From Nocardioides sp. R-C-SC26 (GTDB lineage: Bacteria; Actinomycetota; Actinomycetes; Propionibacteriales; Nocardioidaceae), in the NCBI RefSeq assembly GCF_021246465.1, contig NZ_JAHRHK010000001.1, positions 306,363 to 370,362 of the forward strand: a stretch of 64,000 nucleotides of DNA, written 5' to 3'. Positions 1 through 9,529 of the stretch are shown piece by piece. Made by a program: the position numbers and the translations under genes. How positions within the stretch are numbered: position 1 is the first letter of the stretch; each line of letters begins with the position of its first letter. Under the pieces are notes generated by a model, which worked only from the letters and a program-made list of their open reading frames with translations, was not told the origin of the DNA and made no database searches.

Positions 1-1691
1 CCGAGCTGATGCCGATCAGCCGCGACAAGATGGGCGAGACCTACACCGACCTCCACTCGGACTGGGAGCGGATCAGCCGGGTCGCCTTCGCCGAGGAGGA
101 GGCGTTCCGCAAGACGCTCCAGGCCGGTACGACGATCTTCGACGTCGCCGCTGCGAAGGTGAAGGCGGCCGGGGGAGCACAGCTCGCCGGTGACCAGGCG
201 TTCGCGTTGCACGACACCTACGGCTTCCCGATCGACCTCACGCTGGAGATGGCGGCCGAGGCCGACCTGAGCGTCGACGAAGCGGGCTTCCGGGCCCTGA
301 TGGCCGAGCAGCGGGATCGAGCGAAGGCGGATGCGAGGGCGAAGAAGGGCCAGCACGCCGACACCAGCGTCTACCGCGCGATCCTCGACGAGCACGGGCC
401 GACCGAGTGGTTGGCCTACGAGACGCTGGAGACCGAGTCGCGGGCACTCGCCGTCCTCGCCGGTGGTGCTCCGTCGACGCGACTGGAGCAGGGCGACGTC
501 GGCGAGATCGTGCTCGACCGGACCCCGTTCTATGCCGAGTCCGGTGGTCAGGTCGCCGACGCCGGCATCATCGAGTTCGACGGGGGGCGCCTGGAGGTGC
601 TCGACGTCCAGCGTCCGGTGCGCGGCCTGGTCGTGCACCAGGTCCGGGTCGTGGAGGGCGAGCTCTCCCTCGACGCTGCGAGTGCATCGCTGCACGCCCA
701 GGTCGACCCCGAGTGGCGCATCGGCGCCCGCCAGGCGCACTCGGGCACCCACGTCGTGCACGCCGCGCTGCGCGAGGTGCTGGGGCCGAGCGCCCTGCAG
801 TCCGGCTCCTACAACCGCCCGGGCTACCTGCGGCTCGACTTCGGGTGGACGACGGGCCTGAGCCCCGAGCAGGTGCGCGACATCGAGGAGGTCTCGAACC
901 GGGCCCTGCGCGCCGACCTGCCGGTCGGCTGGCAGTACATGAGCCTGGAGGAGGCCAAGGAGTGGGGCGCCGTCGCCCTGTTCGGTGAGACCTACGACTC
1001 GTCCAAGGTGCGCGTCGTCGAGATCGGCGGCCCGTGGTCGCGCGAACTGTGCGGCGGCACGCACGTCGACCACGCCAGCCAGATCGGCACGATCGTCGTC
1101 ACGGGCGAGGCGTCGGTCGGATCGGGCAACCGGCGTATCGAGGCATTCACCGGCGTCGAGGGCTTCGGCTATCTGGCCCGCGAGCGCGACGTCGTCGGGC
1201 AACTCACCACCTTGCTGAAGACCCAGCCCGACGACCTCGTCACGCGCGTCGGCGACCTCGTCGAACGGTTGAAGGCCGCGGAGAAGGAGATCGAGAAGGC
1301 GCGCCTGGCCACGCTGCTCTCCGGCGGTGCGGCGCTCGCCGCCGCCGCTCAGGACGTGGGCGGCGTGCAGGTCGTGGCGCACCGCGTCGACGGCGCCGGT
1401 GGCGGCGACGTCCGGACGCTCGCGCTCGACGTCCGCGGTCGGATGCCGGGCGGTGTGCCGGCGGTGGTCGTCGTCCTCGGTGTGGCCGACGGCAAGGTGG
1501 CCGTCGTCGCGGCCCTCAACGACGCGGCCCAGCAGCGCGGCCTGGAGGCCGGCGCGCTGGTGCGCGCCGTCGCCCCGTTCATCGACGGCAAGGGCGGCGG
1601 CAAGGCCGACGTGGCTCAGGGCGGGGGCATCGACACCGGTCGTGTGGACGAGGCGCTCGCGGCAGTGCTCGCCACGGTCGCGGCCGGTTGA
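1..1691 (+). CDS. alaS: alanine--tRNA ligase, 3' part (partial)
   Basis: Charges tRNA-Ala and hydrolyses Ser/Gly-tRNA-Ala. The reading frame is open to the left edge of the window, so the 5' part encoding the class II aminoacylation core is missing; roughly 560 C-terminal residues remain. Visible are the conserved LHDTYGFPIDLT segment of the central domain, the editing-domain zinc motifs HSGTHVVH and CGGTH, and a Gly/Ala-rich C-terminal C-Ala domain (GGGKADVAQGGG). The stop is TGA at 1689-1691. ruvX follows after 16 nt, as in many actinobacteria. Identification is secure; only the start is outside the window. Confidence 0.97.
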   Translation, partial: ELMPISRDKMGETYTDLHSDWERISRVAFAEEEAFRKTLQAGTTIFDVAAAKVKAAGGAQLAGDQAFALHDTYGFPIDLTLEMAAEADLSVDEAGFRALMAEQRDRAKADARAKKGQHADTSVYRAILDEHGPTEWLAYETLETESRALAVLAGGAPSTRLEQGDVGEIVLDRTPFYAESGGQVADAGIIEFDGGRLEVLDVQRPVRGLVVHQVRVVEGELSLDAASASLHAQVDPEWRIGARQAHSGTHVVHAALREVLGPSALQSGSYNRPGYLRLDFGWTTGLSPEQVRDIEEVSNRALRADLPVGWQYMSLEEAKEWGAVALFGETYDSSKVRVVEIGGPWSRELCGGTHVDHASQIGTIVVTGEASVGSGNRRIEAFTGVEGFGYLARERDVVGQLTTLLKTQPDDLVTRVGDLVERLKAAEKEIEKARLATLLSGGAALAAAAQDVGGVQVVAHRVDGAGGGDVRTLALDVRGRMPGGVPAVVVVLGVADGKVAVVAALNDAAQQRGLEAGALVRAVAPFIDGKGGGKADVAQGGGIDTGRVDEALAAVLATVAAG

Positions 1692-1707
1692 GCCGACCGG
1701 AGGCCAG

Positions 1708-2175
1708 GTGACGACGCGGAGGGGAGTTCGGCTCGGCATCGATCCCGGTGATGCCCGTATCGGCGTGGCCCGCTGCGATCCTTCGGGCTTCTTGGCAACG
1801 CCGGTCGAGACGGTGTCGCGCGGCAAGGGCGACGTCGCGCGGCTGAAGGCCCTCGTGGCCGAGCACGAGGCCATCGAGGTCGTCGTCGGCCTTCCCCGCT
1901 CGCTCTCGGGCGGTGAGGGTCCGGCGGCGGTCAAGGTGCGGGACTGGGCCGGGAAGCTCTCCCGGGCGCTGGCCCCGGTGCGCGTGCGTCTGGTCGACGA
2001 GCGGCTGACGACGGTCTCGGCGGAGGCTATATTGCGCGACCGGGGGACCAAGGGCCGCAAGCGGCGGGCCGTGGTCGACCAGGCCGCAGCCGTGCTGATC
2101 CTTCAGCACGCCCTCGACACCGAACGAGCGACCGGCGTTGCGCCGGGCGAGCTCGTGGAGGAGCAGGATGTCTGA
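1708..2175 (+). CDS. ruvX: Holliday junction resolvase-like protein RuvX/YqgF
   Basis: Small RNase H-fold nuclease of the YqgF family, linked in other bacteria to pre-16S rRNA 5' maturation and proposed as a Holliday junction resolvase. The 155-residue product has the N-terminal strand LGIDPGDARIGVA with the first catalytic Asp at residue 12, the central VVVGLPRSLSGGEG motif, and LVDERLTTVSAE followed by a conserved C-terminal VDQAAAVLIL helix. GTG 1708 was chosen because GGAGG lies at 1699-1703 and it places the first beta strand at the usual distance. The end overlaps the mltG start by 8 nt, so the two are probably translationally coupled. Confidence 0.92.
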   Translation: MTTRRGVRLGIDPGDARIGVARCDPSGFLATPVETVSRGKGDVARLKALVAEHEAIEVVVGLPRSLSGGEGPAAVKVRDWAGKLSRALAPVRVRLVDERLTTVSAEAILRDRGTKGRKRRAVVDQAAAVLILQHALDTERATGVAPGELVEEQDV

Positions 2176-3310
2176 CGAGCACGCCGCTCCCTCGCCCGTC
2201 GTCCCCGGCGGGCGCCGCCGGCGCCGCGGCTCCGGGTGCCTGCCGATCCTCGTGGTGCTGGCGATCGTGGCTGGGCTCGGTTACCTCGGCGTGACCCGTG
2301 GGATCGATGAGCTGCGTGACCGTTTCGGCGGAGCCGAGGACTACCCGGGCCCCGGCTCCGGCTCTGTGTCCTTCGAGGTCTTCGGGGGCAATTCACTCTC
2401 CACGATGGGCCAGAATCTCGAGGCGCTGGGCGTCGTCGCCTCCTCCGAGGCCTTCGTGGAGGCCGCCAAGGAGGAGCCTCGCTCGTCGGGGATCCAGCAG
2501 GGGTTCTACCGCTTGCGGAGCGAGATGGCCGCGGCCGACGTCGTCGACCTGCTGGTGTCCGGGGACACCCGTGGGACCCAGTACACGTTCCTTCCGGGAA
2601 AGACCGTCGACGAGATCGTCGAGCTGCTCGCCCGCGACACCAAGCTCTCGCGTCGCGACTTCGAAGCGGCACTGAAGGATCCCGACGCGCTCGGCCTCCC
2701 GCCGGAGGCTGAGGGGAGCGCCGAGGGCTACCTCTTCCCCGGCAGCTACGTGTTCTTCGGCGACAGCACGGCGACCTCCATCCTGCGAGACATGGTCGCG
2801 CGCTGGCGTAGCGCCGCCGACGACATGGATCTCGACGCGAGAGCGGCGAAGCTCGGCTACACCACCCGGCAGGTCATGACCATCGCCAGCATGGTGCAGG
2901 CCGAGGGCAGCCTGCTCAGCAAGGGCGATCGTCGCAAGATCGCCCGCGTGATCTACAACCGGCTCGAGCAGGTGAGTCCGAATCCGAGTGCAGGTTTCCT
3001 CCAGATCGACGCCACCGTGAACTACGCCCTCGGGGAGAAGGTCGCCCGACTGACCATCGCCCAGATCGACTCGGTCGCCGACTCGCCGTACAACACCTAC
3101 CGCACCAAGGGGCTGCCGCCCGGTCCGATCGCCGCCCCCGACTCGACATCGATCGATGCGGCGCTGGCACCGGCCGATGGCGACTGGTTCTTCTACGTCA
3201 CGGTCAACCTGCGCACCGCGGAGACGAAGTTCGCCAAGACGCCGGCCGAGTTCTCCCAGCTCGAGGCCGAGTTCGACGAGTACTGCGCGACGCAGTCGGA
3301 TCGCTGCTGA
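2168..3310 (+). CDS. mltG: endolytic murein transglycosylase MltG
   Basis: Membrane-anchored lytic transglycosylase (YceG/MltG family) thought to cut nascent glycan strands and end their elongation. The 380-residue protein starts with a short Arg-rich cytoplasmic tail, one membrane segment at about residues 19-37 (LPILVVLAIVAGLGYLGV), a LysM-like region, and the YceG catalytic domain with ASMVQAEG, where the Glu is the expected catalytic residue, and SPYNTYRTKGLPPGPI near the end. ATG 2168 is used; a longer in-frame extension to 2138 would only read backwards through ruvX. It sits in the conserved alaS-ruvX-mltG-aroE run. Confidence 0.95.
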   Translation: MSDEHAAPSPVVPGGRRRRRGSGCLPILVVLAIVAGLGYLGVTRGIDELRDRFGGAEDYPGPGSGSVSFEVFGGNSLSTMGQNLEALGVVASSEAFVEAAKEEPRSSGIQQGFYRLRSEMAAADVVDLLVSGDTRGTQYTFLPGKTVDEIVELLARDTKLSRRDFEAALKDPDALGLPPEAEGSAEGYLFPGSYVFFGDSTATSILRDMVARWRSAADDMDLDARAAKLGYTTRQVMTIASMVQAEGSLLSKGDRRKIARVIYNRLEQVSPNPSAGFLQIDATVNYALGEKVARLTIAQIDSVADSPYNTYRTKGLPPGPIAAPDSTSIDAALAPADGDWFFYVTVNLRTAETKFAKTPAEFSQLEAEFDEYCATQSDRC

Positions 3311-3334
3311 GCCCGGTCAGAGACGACGCTGCCG

Positions 3335-4165
3335 ATGCGCTGTGCCGTGCTGGGTGACCCGATCGCCCACTCGCTCTCACCCGTGCTCCACCGAGCCGCG
3401 TTCGCCAGCCTCGGCCTCGACTGGACCTACGATGCGATCTCCGTGCCGGCCGGCGCGATGGCGGAGTTCCTCGAGCGGGTGGACGCCGACGGTGTGAGCC
3501 GATGGCGCGGGTTGTCCCTCACGATGCCGCTCAAGCGCGAGGTCGTGCCGCTCGGCCACGACGTCTCCGACCGCGTGCGCTGGACGGGCGCGGCCAACAC
3601 AGTCGTCTTCGACCGTGGTCGGCTTCGGCTGGACAACACCGACCTGCCCGGGGCCGTCGCGGCGGTCCGCGAGCGGTACGACGGCCCGATCGACGCGGCC
3701 ACGATCATCGGCGCCGGTGCGACGGCGGCCTCGACCGGGCTCGCGCTCGTGGAACTCGGCGCCCGCGAGATCGTCGTGCTGGCGCGCAGTGCCGAGCGCG
3801 CCGTCGAGACGCTCGAGGTGATCGCCCGGCACCCGGCCCAGCCGACCGTGCGGGTGGCGCCCCTGGACGCCGACGTTATCGGTCAGGTCGTGGTGTCGAC
3901 CGTGCCTGCTGCCGCGCAGGACGATCAGCTGGTGGCGCGTGCCGGTGCGGCCGTCGTCGTCTTCGAAGCGCTCTACGACCCGTGGCCGACCCCGTTGGCC
4001 GCCGCGGCAGCGAGCCGCGGCCAGGTGGTCGTCGGGGGACTCGACCTCCTGGTTCACCAGGCGGTGCTCCAGTGCAAGCTGTTCACCGGGCAGGCCGGTC
4101 CGCTGGCCTTGATGCGGGCGGCCGGCGAGGCCGCGCTCGCGGCGCGTGCGGGGACGGCACGGTGA
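3335..4165 (+). CDS. aroE: shikimate dehydrogenase
   Basis: NADPH-dependent reduction of 3-dehydroshikimate to shikimate, step 4 of chorismate synthesis. The 276-residue product shows the shikimate-binding GDPIAHSLSPVLH, the SLTMPLKRE loop with the catalytic Lys, GAANTV, the DNTD motif with the catalytic Asp, and the Rossmann turn GAGATAAS near residue 127. The C-terminal VGGLDLLVHQAVLQ helix is typical. It follows mltG by 24 nt. The other aro genes lie downstream, separated only by the prepilin peptidase gene. NADP versus NAD preference cannot be read with certainty here. Confidence 0.95.
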   Translation: MRCAVLGDPIAHSLSPVLHRAAFASLGLDWTYDAISVPAGAMAEFLERVDADGVSRWRGLSLTMPLKREVVPLGHDVSDRVRWTGAANTVVFDRGRLRLDNTDLPGAVAAVRERYDGPIDAATIIGAGATAASTGLALVELGAREIVVLARSAERAVETLEVIARHPAQPTVRVAPLDADVIGQVVVSTVPAAAQDDQLVARAGAAVVVFEALYDPWPTPLAAAAASRGQVVVGGLDLLVHQAVLQCKLFTGQAGPLALMRAAGEAALAARAGTAR

Positions 4166-4172
4166 GAACCCG

Positions 4173-4940
4173 ATGACCGAGACTCTCGGGGCGGTGTTCC
4201 TGGCGGCGTTCGCCTGCGGCACCCTCGGCCTCCTCGTGCCGCGGCTCGTCGCCGCGATCCCCGAGCCGGCGCCGGACGCAGCTCCCGAGCCGACGCCGGG
4301 GCGGGACGGCGCGCCGATCGACGTCGTGCCGGGGGAGCAGGCGACGACGACGCCCGAGCCGACCGAGCCCAAGGAGCTCTACCGCGACATCGCGGCGACG
4401 CCGGGGTTGGCGGCGCTGGCCGCAGCGGTCGGCGCGCTCGTGGCGGGCACGCTCGCCTGGTCGCTGGGGGCGTCGTGGTCGCTCCTGGTCGTGCTGCCCC
4501 TGGTCGTTCCCGGAGTCGCGCTGGCGGTGATCGACTGGCGCACCTGCCTGCTCCCCAAGCGGCTCGTGCTTCCGCTCTACCCGCTGGCGCTCGCGGCCTG
4601 CGTCGCGGCTGCACTGCTCGACGACGTCCCGAGCAACATCGTCGGTGCGCTGATCGGCTGGCTCGCCGTCGGGGGCTTCTACTTCGTGCTGTGGTTCATC
4701 TACCCGCCCGGCATGGGCTACGGAGACGTTCGGTTGGCGGGAGTGCTGGGCATCGTGCTCGGCTACCTCGGCTATCAGGCGGCGATGTACGGCTTGCTGG
4801 CCGGTCTCTTCCTCGGCGCGATCGGCGGCCTGCTGCTCACCGTGCTCGGCGTGATCGACCGCCGCAACAACCCGTTCGGGCCGTGGATGCTGCTGGGCGC
4901 CTGGGTTGGCATCGTGGTCTCCGGTCTCGTCGCCGGGTGA
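4173..4940 (+). CDS. A24 prepilin peptidase, stand-alone catalytic domain
   Basis: Aspartic membrane peptidase of the type IV prepilin/TadV family, which removes leader peptides from type IV pilins or Flp pilins. The 255-residue protein is mostly hydrophobic. It carries both catalytic Asp signatures: VIDWRTCLLPKRL (about residue 112) and GMGYGDVRLAGV (about residue 184). It lacks the N-terminal Cys-rich methyltransferase domain of PilD; in its place residues about 29-66 form a Pro/Glu/Ala-rich loop. ATG 4173 is preferred over GTG 4146, which lies inside aroE. No pilin or pilus assembly gene is nearby, so its substrate must be encoded elsewhere. Confidence 0.85.
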   Translation: MTETLGAVFLAAFACGTLGLLVPRLVAAIPEPAPDAAPEPTPGRDGAPIDVVPGEQATTTPEPTEPKELYRDIAATPGLAALAAAVGALVAGTLAWSLGASWSLLVVLPLVVPGVALAVIDWRTCLLPKRLVLPLYPLALAACVAAALLDDVPSNIVGALIGWLAVGGFYFVLWFIYPPGMGYGDVRLAGVLGIVLGYLGYQAAMYGLLAGLFLGAIGGLLLTVLGVIDRRNNPFGPWMLLGAWVGIVVSGLVAG

Positions 4941-4980
4941 GGGTGCGCGGCCGTCGACGAGCTGATGGGAGACTGGAGCC

Positions 4981-6159
4981 ATGCTGCGTTGGTTGACCGC
5001 GGGTGAGTCCCATGGCCCCTCCCTGGTCGCGATCCTCGAGGGCCTGCCGGCCCACGTCGAGGTCACGACCGCCGACATCTCCGACTCCTTGGCGCGCCGC
5101 CGGCTGGGCTACGGCCGCGGTGCCCGGATGAAGTTCGAGCAGGACGAGGTCACCATCGTCGGAGGTGTCCGCCACGGACGCTCCCAAGGTGGTCCGATCG
5201 CGATCGAGGTCGGCAACACCGAGTGGCCCAAGTGGGAGACGGTCATGTCGGCCGACCCGGTCGCACCGGAGATCCTCGAGGGATCGGCGCGCAATGCTCC
5301 GTTGACCCGCCCCCGCCCCGGCCACGCCGACCTCGCCGGCATGCAGAAGTACGACTTCGCCGAGGCGCGCCCGATCCTGGAGCGGGCCTCCGCCCGTGAG
5401 ACCGCGGCCCGCGTCGCGCTGGGCCGGGTCGCCTCGAACTTCCTCGAACAGGCCGTCGGCGCCCGCATCGTCTCCCACGTCATCGAGCTCGGTGGCGTCC
5501 GCGCCCCGGCGGGTCTCTGGCCGACGCCCGAGGACGTCGAGCGCCTCGACGCCGATCCCGTGCGGTGCCTGGATCCCGAGGCTGCAGCCGCGATGGTCGA
5601 GCGGATCGACCAGGCCCACAAGGACGGCGACACGCTCGGCGGGGTCGTCGAGGTGGTCGTGCACGGCCTGCCGCCAGGCCTGGGCTCCCACGTGCACTGG
5701 GACCGTCGTCTGGACTCGCGTCTGGCGGGCGCACTGATGGGCATCCAGGCCATCAAGGGCGTCGAGGTGGGCGACGGCTTCGAGCTCGCTGCCACACCCG
5801 GTTCTCTGGCCCACGACGAGATCGTTCCCACCGCCGACGGCATCCGTCGGGTCTCGGGACGTTCCGGCGGCACCGAGGGTGGGATGACGACGGGCGAGGT
5901 GCTCCGGGTCCGGGCCGCGATGAAGCCGATCGCGACCGTCCCCCGCGCGCTGCGCACCGTGGACGTCACCACCGGCGAGGAGGCGGTGGCCCACCACCAG
6001 CGCTCCGACGTGTGTGCGGTCCCCGCGGCGGGCATCGTCGCCGAGGCGATGGTGGCACTCGTCCTCGCCGACGCGGTCGTGGAGAAGTTCGGCGGCGATG
6101 CGTTGAGCGAGACCCGTCGCAACGCCGAGAGCTACCTCGACACGCTGCGGTACCGGTGA
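4981..6159 (+). CDS. aroC: chorismate synthase
   Basis: Converts 5-enolpyruvylshikimate-3-phosphate to chorismate using reduced FMN. The 392-residue length is usual for actinobacteria. Signatures are [14 protein letters not shown] at the N-terminus, the [11 protein letters not shown] flavin/phosphate-binding Arg cluster, [27 protein letters not shown], and [11 protein letters not shown] towards the C-terminus. ATG 4981 has a purine-rich GGGAGACTGGAG just upstream. It opens a tight run aroC-aroK-aroB-aroQ with gaps or overlaps of only a few bases. Confidence 0.97.
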   Translation: MLRWLTAGESHGPSLVAILEGLPAHVEVTTADISDSLARRRLGYGRGARMKFEQDEVTIVGGVRHGRSQGGPIAIEVGNTEWPKWETVMSADPVAPEILEGSARNAPLTRPRPGHADLAGMQKYDFAEARPILERASARETAARVALGRVASNFLEQAVGARIVSHVIELGGVRAPAGLWPTPEDVERLDADPVRCLDPEAAAAMVERIDQAHKDGDTLGGVVEVVVHGLPPGLGSHVHWDRRLDSRLAGALMGIQAIKGVEVGDGFELAATPGSLAHDEIVPTADGIRRVSGRSGGTEGGMTTGEVLRVRAAMKPIATVPRALRTVDVTTGEEAVAHHQRSDVCAVPAAGIVAEAMVALVLADAVVEKFGGDALSETRRNAESYLDTLRYR

Positions 6160-6166
6160 GCCACCG

Positions 6167-6697
6167 ATGACCGACGCGCCCCGCTCCGGGCCGGTCGTCG
6201 TGCTCGTCGGCCCGATGGGTGCCGGCAAGTCGACGGTGGCGGCCGTGCTCGCCCGGCGACTCGGCGTCCCGGCCCGCGACACCGACGCCGACGTCGAGGC
6301 CACCGACGGGCGTGGGATCTCCGACATCTTCGTCGAGTCCGGCGAGGAGCACTTCCGCGCTCTCGAACGGGCCGCGGTCGCGGCGGCACTGGCCGATCAC
6401 ACCGGCGTTCTCTCGCTCGGCGGGGGAGCGGTGCTCGACGTCGACACTCGCCGGTTGCTCGCCGACCATCAGGTGGCGTTCCTGCGCGTCGGCCTCAGCG
6501 AGGCCGTCAAGCGCGTCGGGCTCGGTACCGGCCGTCCGCTGCTGCTCGGCAACGTGCGTTCCCGGGTCAAGGCGCTGCTGGACGAGCGCACCCCGATCTA
6601 TGAGTCGGTGGCGACCGTCGTCGTCGACACCGACGAGCTGACTCCCGACGCCGTCGCCGACCAGATCCTCACCGCACTGCAAGGAGCGACCACATGA
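6167..6697 (+). CDS. aroK: shikimate kinase
   Basis: ATP-dependent phosphorylation of shikimate. The 176-residue protein has the P-loop GPMGAGKST at about residues 14-22, the shikimate-binding DTDADVE, the IFVESGEEHFR segment, the GGGAVLD loop, and the lid motif TGRPLLL. It starts 8 nt after aroC. Its TGA overlaps the ATG of aroB in an ATGA junction, so translation of the two is likely coupled. Confidence 0.96.
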   Translation: MTDAPRSGPVVVLVGPMGAGKSTVAAVLARRLGVPARDTDADVEATDGRGISDIFVESGEEHFRALERAAVAAALADHTGVLSLGGGAVLDVDTRRLLADHQVAFLRVGLSEAVKRVGLGTGRPLLLGNVRSRVKALLDERTPIYESVATVVVDTDELTPDAVADQILTALQGATT

Positions 6698-7839
6698 GCC
6701 ACGCGCCGGAGTCGGTGCTCCACGTCGGCGGCGCCTCGCCCTACGACGTCGTCATCGGTCACCACCTGGCGGGGCACCTTCCGGGCATGGTCGGCGACGC
6801 CGTCCGGGTCGCCATCATCTGCCCCGACTCCCTCGAACATCTCGTCGAGGAGATCGTCGGGCCTCTCGCCGAGCCGACGCCGGCTGTGCCCGAACGCGAC
6901 ATCACGGTCCTCGCCGGCCCCGACGGCGAGGAGGCCAAGAGCGCCGAGGTCGCCAACGCGTGCTGGGAGGCCCTCGGCGAGGAGGGCTTCACCCGATCCG
7001 ACGTCGTGGTCACTCTCGGTGGTGGCGCGACGACCGACCTCGGCGGGTTCGTGGCCGCCTCCTGGCTGCGCGGCGTCAAGGTCGTGCACGTGCCGACCAC
7101 GCTGCTCGCGATGGTGGATGCCGCCGTCGGCGGCAAGACCGGCATCAACACCGCCGCCGGCAAGAACCTCGTCGGCGCCTTCCACGAGCCCGCGGGCGTC
7201 CTCTGCGATCTGGCCCTGCTGGAGACGCTGCCCACCGAGGAGCTGATCGCGGGCCTCGGTGAGGTCGTGAAGTGCGGCTTCATCGCCGATCCCGAGATCC
7301 TGCGCCTGGTCGAGGAGAACGATCCAGCCGACCTGGTGCCCGCCTCTCCGGTGCTCCGCGAGCTCGTCGAGCGGGCGGTGCAGGTCAAGATCGACGTCGT
7401 CGTGGCCGATCTCAAGGAGGCCGGCGGCTCGGAGCTGACCGGCGCCCACCCGGGCCGCGAGGCCTTGAACTACGGGCACACCCTGGCGCACGCCATCGAG
7501 CGTGCCGAAGGCTACGAGATCCGGCACGGCGAGGCCGTGTCGATCGGCTGCGTGTTCGTCGCCGAGCTCGCCCACCGCGCCGCCGGCCTGCCCGCCGAGC
7601 TCGTCGAGCGCCACCGGACTGCGTTCGGGCGGGTCGGGCTGCCGATCAGCTACGAGGGTGCCGACTTCGAGGACCTGCTCGCCACCATGCGGGTCGACAA
7701 GAAGTCGCGCGGCAACCAGCTGCGCTTCATCGTGCTGGCCGACGTCGGCCGCCCGATCGTGTTGGCCGGGCCCTCCGAGGAGCATCTCCGTGCTGCGTTC
7801 GAGGCAGTGACCGGCTCCGACGCGGACGTCGACCTGTGA
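6694..7839 (+). CDS. aroB: 3-dehydroquinate synthase
   Basis: NAD- and metal-dependent cyclisation of DAHP to 3-dehydroquinate, step 2 of the shikimate pathway. The 381-residue protein has the NAD-binding [11 protein letters not shown], the [19 protein letters not shown] segment, and metal ligands in [11 protein letters not shown] and RHGEAVSIG. The residue order and spacing match the AroB family rather than the glycerol dehydrogenase-like relatives. The 4-nt overlaps on both sides place it in the middle of a coupled aro operon. Confidence 0.96.
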   Translation: MSHAPESVLHVGGASPYDVVIGHHLAGHLPGMVGDAVRVAIICPDSLEHLVEEIVGPLAEPTPAVPERDITVLAGPDGEEAKSAEVANACWEALGEEGFTRSDVVVTLGGGATTDLGGFVAASWLRGVKVVHVPTTLLAMVDAAVGGKTGINTAAGKNLVGAFHEPAGVLCDLALLETLPTEELIAGLGEVVKCGFIADPEILRLVEENDPADLVPASPVLRELVERAVQVKIDVVVADLKEAGGSELTGAHPGREALNYGHTLAHAIERAEGYEIRHGEAVSIGCVFVAELAHRAAGLPAELVERHRTAFGRVGLPISYEGADFEDLLATMRVDKKSRGNQLRFIVLADVGRPIVLAGPSEEHLRAAFEAVTGSDADVDL

Positions 7840-8330
7840 GCCCGGACGACGTCGTCATCGGCGGAGACCTCGGCGCGGGGGTGCTCGGTGCGCGACCTGT
7901 GTGGGTGCTCAACGGGCCGAACCTGGGCCGGCTCGGCCGTCGCCAGCCGGAGATCTACGGCCACACCACCTTCGCCGAGCTCGCCCACCTGTGCCGCGGG
8001 TGGGGGCGCGACCTTGGCTTCGACGTCGATGTCCGTCAGACCAACCACGAGGGCGAGCTGCTCGACTGGCTGGGGGACGCCGCCGACCGGATGGTGCCCG
8101 TCGTCCTCAACGCGGCGGCGTGGACGCACTACTCCTACGCCGTCTACGACGCCTGCGCCCAGCTGGAGGCCCCGCTCGTGGAGGTGCACATCTCCGATCC
8201 TCTGCAGCGTCCCGAGGAGTTCCGACACACCTCGGTGGTCACTCCGCACGCCGAGCGCGTCATCGCCGGGCACGGCGTCGACGGCTACCGGCTCGCGCTG
8301 GAGCATCTGGCGGCCCGTCCGCGGGTGTGA
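7836..8330 (+). CDS. aroQ: type II 3-dehydroquinate dehydratase
   Basis: Dehydrates 3-dehydroquinate to 3-dehydroshikimate (dodecameric type II enzyme). Signatures are [19 protein letters not shown] with the catalytic Tyr, the [12 protein letters not shown] active-site segment, and [19 protein letters not shown] with the catalytic His. GTG 7836 overlaps the aroB stop (TGTGAG) and gives 164 residues. GTG 7881 would give 149 residues, closer to the usual family length of about 145-150, but lacks a well-placed ribosome site. I keep the coupled start and regard the N-terminal 15 residues as uncertain. It completes aroE, aroC, aroK, aroB and aroQ; DAHP synthase and aroA are not in this window. Confidence 0.93.
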   Translation: MSPDDVVIGGDLGAGVLGARPVWVLNGPNLGRLGRRQPEIYGHTTFAELAHLCRGWGRDLGFDVDVRQTNHEGELLDWLGDAADRMVPVVLNAAAWTHYSYAVYDACAQLEAPLVEVHISDPLQRPEEFRHTSVVTPHAERVIAGHGVDGYRLALEHLAARPRV

Positions 8331-8379
8331 GGCGGCCCCGACCGGCGTCGGCCCGGAGTCGGTGCCGGCCCGCCACCGA

Positions 8380-8410
8380 TTCGAATCCGGCCGAGCGGCC
8401 TCAGTAGAGT
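8380..8410 (+). promoter_or_regulatory. possible efp promoter
   Basis: A TAGAGT hexamer at 8405-8410 fits the actinobacterial -10 consensus TANNNT. TTCGAA at 8380-8385 is a weak -35 candidate with a long 19-nt spacer. It lies in the 166-nt gap between aroQ and efp, where a new transcription unit would be expected. Nothing else is recognised in that gap. Confidence 0.35.
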
Positions 8411-8496
8411 GGGCGGCTGTGCCCGCCGGCCGCGGGCGCCCGAGCTTTGACATCTGCATCGACCTCACCACGACGACCGAAGGCTGACACGCGCGC

Positions 8497-9060
8497 ATGG
8501 CATCCACGAACGACCTCAAGAACGGCATGGTGCTCAACATGGACAACGGCCTGTGGGCCGTCCTGGAGTTCCAGCACGTCAAGCCTGGCAAGGGCCCGGC
8601 GTTCGTCCGTACGAAGCTGAAGAACGTCGAGTCGGGCAAGATCGTCGACAAGACGTTCAACGCCGGCACCAAGGTCGAGACCGCCACGGTCGACCGCCGT
8701 ACGATGCAGTACCTGTACAACGACGGCAACAACTACGTCTTCATGGACGTGCAGAGCTACGACCAGATCGAGGTCGACCCGACCATCGTCGGGGACGCGA
8801 AGAACTTCATGCTCGAGAACCAGGAGGCGATCGTCGCCACCAACGAGGGTCGCGTGCTCTTCATCGAGCTGCCCGCGTCGGTGGAGCTGGTGATCACCTA
8901 CACCGAGCCCGGCGTCGTCGGCGACTCCGCCACGGGTCGCACCAAGCCCGCGACGGTGGAGACCGGCCACGAGATCCAGGTGCCGCTGTTCATCAACCAG
9001 GGCGAGAAGGTCAAGGTCGACACCCGCGACTCCTCCTACCTCGGCCGCGTCAAGGGCTGA
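8497..9060 (+). CDS. efp: elongation factor P
   Basis: Binds between the P and E sites and rescues ribosomes stalled at polyproline stretches. The 187-residue, three-domain protein begins [18 protein letters not shown] and has the tip loop VKPGKGPAF with the Lys that is modified in some bacteria. Domain II-III ends [19 protein letters not shown]. This is the most conserved part of the window, and the length is standard. nusB follows after 5 nt, the usual actinobacterial arrangement. No modification enzyme gene (EpmA/EarP type) is visible nearby. Confidence 0.97.
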   Translation: MASTNDLKNGMVLNMDNGLWAVLEFQHVKPGKGPAFVRTKLKNVESGKIVDKTFNAGTKVETATVDRRTMQYLYNDGNNYVFMDVQSYDQIEVDPTIVGDAKNFMLENQEAIVATNEGRVLFIELPASVELVITYTEPGVVGDSATGRTKPATVETGHEIQVPLFINQGEKVKVDTRDSSYLGRVKG

Positions 9061-9065
9061 CCTTC

Positions 9066-9470
9066 GTGGCTGCACGTTCCAAGGCCCGCAAACGGGCACT
9101 GGACATCCTCTACGCCGCCGATCTGCGCGACGAGACGCCGAGCGAGGCGCTCGAGCGCGTGATCACGGCGGACGGCGCGCCGTCCAACGACTACACCTCG
9201 GTTCTCGTCCAGGGAGTAGCCGAGCACGCGGTGAGGATCGACGAGCTGATCTCGGAGCACGCGACCGACTGGACGATCGAACGCATGCCCGCGGTCGACC
9301 GCAATGTCTTGCGGCTCGCGGTCTGGGAGCTCCTCTGGGCCGACGACGTCCCGGCCCATGTGGCGATGGCCGAGGCGGTCGCACTGGTACGTGAGCTCTC
9401 TGGTGACGAGTCGCCGACGTTCGTCAACGGCGTGCTCGGAGCGATCGACCGTTCCGGAGCCACCGCCTGA
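9066..9470 (+). CDS. nusB: transcription antitermination factor NusB
   Basis: Small all-helical RNA-binding factor that pairs with NusE (S10) on boxA of rRNA leaders. The 134-residue product has the N-terminal SKARKRALDILYAAD helix, the ATDWTIERMPAVDRNVLRLAVWEL core and the C-terminal FVNGVLGAID motif. GTG 9066 follows efp by 5 nt, and upstream in-frame extension only re-reads efp. A boxA-like site that NusB could act on occurs in this same window in the rrn leader near 63,891. Confidence 0.95.
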   Translation: MAARSKARKRALDILYAADLRDETPSEALERVITADGAPSNDYTSVLVQGVAEHAVRIDELISEHATDWTIERMPAVDRNVLRLAVWELLWADDVPAHVAMAEAVALVRELSGDESPTFVNGVLGAIDRSGATA

Positions 9471-9473
9471 CGA

Positions 9474-9507
9474 CTCCCCGAGGGGAGCGACGGGTCTCGG
9501 CCCGTCG
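9474..9507 (+). terminator. tandem hairpins after nusB
   Basis: Two perfect stem-loops stand directly after the nusB stop: CTCCC/GGGAG (9474-9487, 4-nt loop) and CGACGGG/CCCGTCG (9488-9494 with 9501-9507, 6-nt loop). There is no U tract, as usual for high-GC actinobacterial terminators. They probably separate efp-nusB from the following oxidoreductase gene. Confidence 0.6.
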
Positions 9508-9529
9508 TACCGATGACCACGCCTCCGGC

